A stretch of 53,572 bases of DNA from Ministeria vibrans ATCC 50519 (lineage: Eukaryota; Opisthokonta; Filasterea): positions 1 to 53,572 of the forward strand of contig CALSCP010000692.1 of the NCBI GenBank assembly GCA_943704425.1. The letters are read 5' to 3'. Made by a program: the position numbers and the translations under genes. Under the pieces are notes generated by a model. It was not told where the DNA came from. It saw only the letters and a program-made list of their open reading frames with translations, and ran no database searches. Below are positions 48,329 to 53,572 of the stretch, piece by piece (within the stretch, counting starts at the first letter, position 1; each line of letters opens with the position of its first letter).

Positions 48329-48982
48329 CACAATCACTGATATTCTTTTTTTTTGTATTTTGGTAGACCACTTGATGGAGAGTTGTGGAAGGCACGAGGG
48401 GCATTCCAGACAACGGTGGGAGTGGTGAAGAGTGGGGGGTTGGTGGACGAGTGGAAGCAGCTCAAGTTTTTGGTGTTTGATGCGCCTGAGGAAGCGGGGA
48501 CGTTTGAGGAGCGCATGGAGCGTGTGAAGCGGGTGTGTTCGGGTAGTGGTGCGGCGCATGTGGTTGTGGTGGAGCAAACGCGCATTGCTGGTGGAAATGC
48601 AGCAGTGGATGGTGTGCTGAAGAGCGTTGAGGCGCAGGGTGGCGAAGGCATTATGCTGCGCCAGCCCAAGTCGCTCTATGAGGGCCGTCGCTCCAATACC
48701 TGTCTGAAGGTGAAGAGTTTCAAGGATGAAGAGGCTCGCGTGGTGGGTCACACCAAGGGTACGGGTCGTCTGGTGGGTCTGACAGGTGCGCTTGAAGTCG
48801 AGTTGGCCAATGGCAAGCGATGCAAGGTTGGCACGGGCTTCTCCGATCAACAGCGACGCAACCCGCCCAAGATTGGTGCCATCATCACCCTCAAGTACTT
48901 TGAGCTGACCAACGGCGGTATCCCTCGATTTCCCGTGTTTGTTGGTGAGCGTACCGATGCCCAATGGCCCCCCAAAAAGTAA
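46852..48982 (+). CDS. ATP-dependent DNA ligase with two PBZ fingers and a SWIM finger
   Basis: Exons 46852-46916, 46970-47112, 47173-47570, 47621-47707, 47831-48026, 48132-48228 and 48367-48982; 533 residues. Two PBZ fingers, which bind poly(ADP-ribose), occupy residues 14-60: CTYGSKCTRKNPQHFIDFLH and CPFGLQCYRKNPDHLKNWQH. An acidic, Ala/Ser-rich linker follows, then a SWIM zinc finger (YTCTCQGWRFQSNAGNLRTC then KHIK; CxC...CxH). The catalytic core is small: motif I EKYDGVRAYWDG (nucleotidyl Lys), PLDGELW, motif III LKFLVFDAP, motif IV GGEGIMLRQPKSLYEGR, motif V CLKVKSFKDEEARVVGH. The OB fold includes KVGTGFSDQQRRNPPKIG and ends GIPRFPVFVGER. The core resembles compact LigE/kinetoplastid-type ligases, not LIG1/3/4. 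No BRCT or DNA-binding helical domain. Inferred role: PAR-directed strand-break repair. Confidence 0.9.
48250..48324. repeat. (CA)n microsatellite in ligase intron 6
   Basis: About 36 CA units occupy the centre of the 138-bp intron 6 of the ligase gene, on the sense strand. Confidence 0.9.
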
Positions 48983-49162
48983 ACACAAAAATACTCAATC
49001 GTTATGAAGTTCAATTCAAAACAAACCAGTGAAACCACAAAGAGAATAAGAGATAGCAAGAGTGAAGAGAGGGAAAGAAATCAATCCATCACATTTCACA
49101 AGGAAAGTTACTCAAGTCACTGAATAGTGAATAAGAATGACTCAACTCACAACTTTTTTGTA

Positions 49163-51465
49163 ATGAGCACCTTGCTCAATGTACTTGTCTTGGCTTTTGC
49201 TTTGATTTGCAGCACTGATGCGCTCCACGACAATGTATCAATAATAACAAAATGATTGTTTTGTGTTGTGTAATAATATATAATAATAATTATTTATGAT
49301 CTTTTTCCGTCTCAGTTCTTCGCTCGTCCGAGCGCTCCCTATGGACTTCTCGCGAACCTGCTGCCGTCCCCCGCACTGGGAATGCCACTGAGTGCCAACG
49401 TCGAGCTTGCCTTTGTTGTGGGCGACGCGTCTGGCTGTGATGCGGTCAATCAGCTAATGGTTGCCTACCAAGTTCTGGTGGCGTCTTCGCTGAGTACGCT
49501 CGCCAGCGACACTGGAGACGTGTGGGACTCGGGTCGTGTTGAAAGCGAGGTCTCCTACGGCATACGGCTGGCGAACAAAGATCGGCTGGGCCCAGCAAAG
49601 GCGTACTATTGGAAAGTGCGGACGTGGAATCGTGATGGACAGCAACACACTTGCACTTCGGCGTACTCGGCGCCACCGGCCGTCCTGGTCACAGCGCCGG
49701 ACACCAGCTCGTCCGCACCCACCAAGGCTGTGTGGTCCTCGTCGAAAGAGGCGTTGTCCTTTGTGCGCCTGCGCACTGTTCTGGACGGTGTTCCGCTCGG
49801 CAACGACTCACTTGTGATGGCCACGGCGTTTGTGACAGGCCGCCACGGCGACAAGCTCCTTGGGGGCTACCGCCTGTACGTGGGTCAGACCATGGTTGCA
49901 ACGGGACCGGGGCGCGCCGACTCGCCTAGTGCGTTTCCCTTTGACGCCGTCAATGTGACAGAGGCAGTGTCGAGCGCCATCGCTGCAGACCCCGCCCACG
50001 CTCTTGTTATTGGTCTGCAGGGCTACGGTGGTGCCCTGTGGCTACAATTGTACCTGGACTATGCCAGTGGCAAGCGCGTGATGGTGAGCACGGATAGCGA
50101 GAGTGACTGGAGTGCGCGTGATGCCAACGACTACTTTGTGCCAACTCTGTCGACGGCCAAGGCGTACAAACAGCCACGCGAGTACATTGACGCGCGCGCC
50201 ATGTCCCCAACCGCATGGCTGTGGAGCAACTTTACACAGGATCACAGCTGGTCCCAGGCGACTACTGTCGATTCACCAATGCCCTTTTTGGCACCCCTTA
50301 TCCCTAAAACGACACGACCTATCGCAATGGGAAAACAGTCAGTCGCGCGACGAACTCTCATCCGTGACACAACAACAAGCGCTGCTGATCGCCATTTGAT
50401 TGATTTTGGCAAAGAGCTACAAGGGGGGATTGTAGTTCATGCGCGAGGGGCGACCCAAGGCCAGCGACTGCGCATCACACTCGGCGAAGAACTGACACTC
50501 AATGGGACGCGAGTGTTGTCGCCCATGCGCACAGGAAACACCTTTGAGTCTGTGTGGACACTTGCACAGGGAGACCAGACTATTACGGCGCATGAAGTGA
50601 GACGAAAGCCGACAGTGGCAGAGAGAAAGAGAGGAGGAGGGAGACCAAACTGATAGAGGTGAGTGTACTCATCTTTCTCTTTATTCTCTCTTCCTTTTCT
50701 AGTACATGGAGTTTCGGTATGCACAAGTGGAGATTGAGCAAGTGCCGTCGACGTGTGGGGTTGTGGATGAGAACAGTGCGCTTGAGTTGCGCTGCGACGA
50801 CAACGATGCGCTGATGGATGAAGTGGTGTTTGCTTCGTATGGGACGCCACAAGTGGAGATGGAAGGGACAGAGTGCAGTGGGACAGTGATGGAGCGCAAT
50901 GGGACGTGTGATGCGCCTGAGTCTGTACGTGTGGTGGAGCATGAGTGTGTGGGACGCAGTGCGTGTTCCGTCGTTGCGTCCAATGCGGTGTTTGGCGGTG
51001 ATCCGTGCCACTTGACGCCCAAACAGCTGGCCGTGAAGGTCCGCTGTAAAAAGAAGCAGAGACAAACCGCTGGTTTGCTCGCGTTGGACTTTTCTGCCTG
51101 GACAGTCCACTACCCATTTGATGAGAATGACTCGTCGTTCCACAGCGACAACGCATTGCTCAATCGAGTGTATACTCTCTGTCGCGACACACTGCGCATC
51201 ACATCACTCGACACGTTCACCGATAGCAACACGCGCGAACGACTGCCGTACGAAGCAGACGGACTCATCAACGGCCTTGGGCGCAGCTATGTGCAGCGTG
51301 AGTATGCCTGGCAACGCCACTCGTACGCCAATGTCTTCCAGAACCCAACGTGGCCCACTGTAAGCAGTAACAAAAGAGATAAAAAACGTTATTATTATAA
51401 TCGTGACTGACTCTCTCTCTATCACTTTGTTTCTCTCTCTCTATCACTTTGTTTCTCTCTCTCTT

Positions 51466-51511
<46 letters not shown>

Positions 51512-51761
51512 TGTTTTTCTTTTGTCTCCTTTTGTTTTGTTTCTTTCTCCCTCCCTCTGTATCTCTCTTAGGAGTGGCGGCAGATGGACAGTCTTCTGGC
51601 TGACATGGACTATATGTCAACGGGAAACCTTGTGCTTGCACAGGAGTACTACGAGACACTGCGCAACTACACAATGATGGAATACATGACAGACAATGTA
51701 AAACACACCTATATATATGCACGCACACACACACAAACAAACAAAGAAAGAAAAATACATC

Positions 51762-51806
<45 letters not shown>

Positions 51807-52862
51807 CACATCTACGCTCACCGCTTTTTTTGCTCTTGTCCCAGCTTGTTGACTGGCACAACCATCCGCACGCCACCCGTGACATTGTCGACTGGCCTCA
51901 GGCAAGTCGCGATGGTTATGTGCTCACCGATGTCAATACGGTCGTCAATGCGTTTGCAGTGGCCTCACTGCGCACTCTTTCTCGTCTCGCCACTCAAATT
52001 CCCCAGCGCCACTCTGATGCGTCGCTTCTTGAGCTCCAGGTACGTATTTTTTTACTCTCTCGCTGACACTCACTTTTCTGTGTGTGGTATTTAGGCCAAT
52101 CGGACAGTGGAAGCAATGACGAAAGCGCTGTTGAACGCGACTGAGTTGTTGTTTTGCGATGGACTCTGTTCCAATGGCACTGCCGCGCATCTGTCGTGGC
52201 ATGCCTCGTTGTTTCCTCTATTTCTTGGTGTTCCATTGCGCACCGACACGACGCTGAAAGAGTCCCTTTTTAAGTATGTGTCGTCGAGGGGTATGGTTGG
52301 CAGTGTGTACGCCGCGTTTGCCTATGTGAATGCACTTTATGGACACACTGAGGACCACGGTCGGGCGGCTCTCGACGCCATGTTGTCGTGTGACGAGAAC
52401 TCGTGGTGTCACATGCTCAACGATGGAGCAACCACAACGGAAGAGGCGTGGGATGCGAGGGAGAAGCCTAATGAGTCATGGTCGCATCCCTGGGCCACTG
52501 TGCCTGTTTCTGCCATTCCCTCTGGCCTTGTGGGTGTCCGTCCGCTTAGACCCGCCTTCTCCGAGTTTCTTGTGCGTCCTCAATTGGGCTCGAAGCTCTC
52601 GTTGGTCACCGCACGCATCCCTTCTTTGTCTGCGGGCTTTATCGACGTGACAGTGCGTCAGGAGAACACCACCTCGATGGACATTCGTGTCTCGGTCGCC
52701 GCCAACACTGTCGCGCGTGTCTGTCTGCCACTCTATGCCTCTCCCGCGTGTCTTCGGGTTTTCGTCGACGGAAGCGCGACCAGTGGGCATATCGATGGTG
52801 ACTATGTGTGTGTGTCGCTCGGCTCTGGCGATCGCCACGTCTCACGCGCCAAATGTGCATAG
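49163..52862 (+). CDS. Secreted GH78 alpha-L-rhamnosidase with SUEL-type lectin insert
   Basis: Exons 49163-49234, 49316-50596, 50703-51359, 51572-51697, 51845-52039 and 52095-52862; 1,032 residues. Exon 1 encodes a signal peptide (MSTLLNVLVLAFALICSTDA). GH78 enzymes remove terminal alpha-L-rhamnose from plant, algal or bacterial glycans. Seen: the N-terminal Fn3-like region with VAYQVLVASS, VWDSGRVESEVSYGI and YYWKVRTWNRDG; DFGKELQGGIVVHARG; HEYMEFRYAQVEI at the beta-domain junction; catalytic-barrel DTFTDSNTRERLPYEADGLI (GH78 motif with acidic residues) and DWHNHPHATRDIVDWPQASR. Between the beta domain and the barrel sits a galactose-binding SUEL lectin domain (LELRCDDNDALMDEVVFASY, CVGRSACSVVASNAVFGGDP), about 90 residues with paired cysteines. 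Osmotrophic or predatory digestion is inferred. Confidence 0.9.
51409..51560. repeat. CT-rich tract with TATCACTTTGTTTC units in GH78 intron 3
   Basis: Two TATCACTTTGTTTC units in CT repeats, a short CA run, then T-rich sequence up to the acceptor at 51569-51571. This is the same unit as in kynureninase, the transporter and the SRPRA/NUBPL junction. Confidence 0.85.
51763..51802. repeat. (CA)n microsatellite in GH78 intron 4
   Basis: About 19 CA units within the intron between exons 4 and 5 of the rhamnosidase gene. Confidence 0.85.
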
Positions 52863-53087
52863 ACACCATCAAGCAACAACCGCGCGACATTGAACACTGT
52901 ACTAAAGAGCAAGCTTTCTGACTTTCTGTTCCGCTGGTTCCGCTTGATAGCTTCACCTTTGGAGTGCGATCAACGAATACAACTGTGAAGCTCTAATTAT
53001 CTAATAATAAAAGTTATGACTGAACTTCACTTCACTTTTCTCGATCCTCTTTTTTTTTTCATCTTCTCAACACCCAACTAAAAAACC

Positions 53088-53166
53088 ATGCCTACTCCCT
53101 CTGTTACTGCTGCTGCCGGTTTTGACGCCGAGAAGGACGCCGAAGTGCTCCGCAAGGCCATGAAGG
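53088..53166 (+). CDS. Annexin, first exon only
   Basis: ATG at 53088 opens MPTPSVTAAAGFDAEKDAEV followed by LRKAMKG, then a GTACAT donor in phase 1. DAEVLRKAMKG is the start of the first annexin repeat (family: AEVLRKAMKGxGTDE), a calcium-dependent phospholipid-binding fold. The expected next exon (GTDE onward) is not found in the remaining 400 bp. That stretch contains a 28-base poly-T run and ends in poly-A, which looks like a contig end. The gene is either truncated by the window or assembly, or broken. The leader is T-rich and CAACACCCAACTAAAAAACC precedes the ATG. Confidence 0.65.
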
Positions 53167-53572
53167 GTACATTTAAAGGAGATCTCGCCTGTTCGCCCAT
53201 TCCCGCCGCCCCTGCGCGCCCCATGCTTGCCTCAGGGTCGTGCGTACCCTTTTACTGACGCCATGCTGCCGTTGACGGGCGTTATCGCGAATGATTTGAT
53301 CTCTTTTTCGCCGACCGGTCTTTTTTTTTTTTTTTTTTTTTTTTTTTTCTCTGATTTGTTTGTCATCCTACGCAAAAAATAGTGTTGCGTGCCGCGTGCG
53401 CACCCGCCGTGGTGGCTACGCTGTGCTGTAGCATTCCCTTCGTGTGCCGTGCGGTTCCAATTTGATGCGAATAGAGTGGAATGAGAATTTTTCGCACTTT
53501 TTTACGTTTTTCCTTTTGTTTGTCTGTTGTTTGTCTGTTGTCACTACGACACAAAAAAAAAAAAAAAAAACC
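53167..53572. other. Annexin intron or broken end, low-complexity
   Basis: 406 bp with no assignable exon. It includes poly-T at about 53322-53349, a possible acceptor AAAAAATAG at about 53373-53381 that leads into sequence unlike annexin, and poly-A at 53551-53570. Reading through the first exon gives about 58 codons to a TGA near 53258, with no annexin content after KAMKG. Confidence 0.5.

Overview
The window is nuclear DNA from a gene-dense, intron-containing eukaryote. Spliceosomal introns are mostly 50-130 bp and start GTA/GTG/GTT and end TAG or CAG. Intergenic gaps are usually under 300 bp, and simple repeats (GA/CT, CA/GT, poly-A) are common in introns. The gene set points to a free-living, flagellated unicellular eukaryote: BBS8 implies a cilium and LRRC45 a centrosome or basal body. 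Homologues of complexin, NAPE-PLD, CHFR and a SHLD2-like protein resemble animals and their relatives more than fungi or plants. This lineage placement is inference and no species is claimed. I assembled exon models by hand from splice sites, reading-frame phase and remembered family sequences, so no database search supports them.

Layout. 1-5.5 kb: MRG15-type chromodomain protein (+), LSM1 lacking its 5' exon (-), C-terminal part of CHFR (+), NAPE-PLD (+), and a histone-H1-like telobox-Myb protein (-). 5.8-16.5 kb: BBS8/TTC8 (+), an inverted repeat of about 110-bp arms, RIO kinase 2 (-), a potentially myristoylated protein with three cyclic-nucleotide-binding modules (-), and kynureninase (-). 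16.6-25.5 kb: TMEM55-like membrane protein (+), SVOP/SLC22-like transporter (-), prenylatable complexin (+), CCDC93 (-). 26-37.5 kb: SPT6 (+), ADA3/TADA3 (-), RCC1-repeat protein (+), peptide deformylase (+). 37.5-49 kb: SRP receptor alpha lacking its 5' half (-), NUBPL/Ind1 lacking its 5' exons (+), CENP-S/MHF1 (-), La (-), a SHLD2-like OB-fold protein (+), LRRC45 (-), and a DNA ligase with PBZ and SWIM zinc fingers (+). 49-53.6 kb: secreted GH78 alpha-L-rhamnosidase with a SUEL lectin insert (+) and the first exon of an annexin.

Themes. Chromatin and transcription are represented by MRG15, SPT6, ADA3 and the telobox protein. RNA metabolism is represented by LSM1 and La, ribosome biogenesis by RIOK2. 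Between 40 and 49 kb lie three genes with a genome-maintenance link: MHF1, the SHLD2-like protein and the PBZ-SWIM ligase. The strongest leads are the SHLD2-like gene, the PBZ-PBZ-SWIM-ligase architecture, and the CAAX-ending complexin divergent from an SVOP-like transporter. Two head-to-head gene pairs (LSM1/CHFR and SRPRA/NUBPL) both lack their 5' exons exactly at simple-sequence tracts. This suggests lost or collapsed sequence there, so those gene models should be treated as partial.
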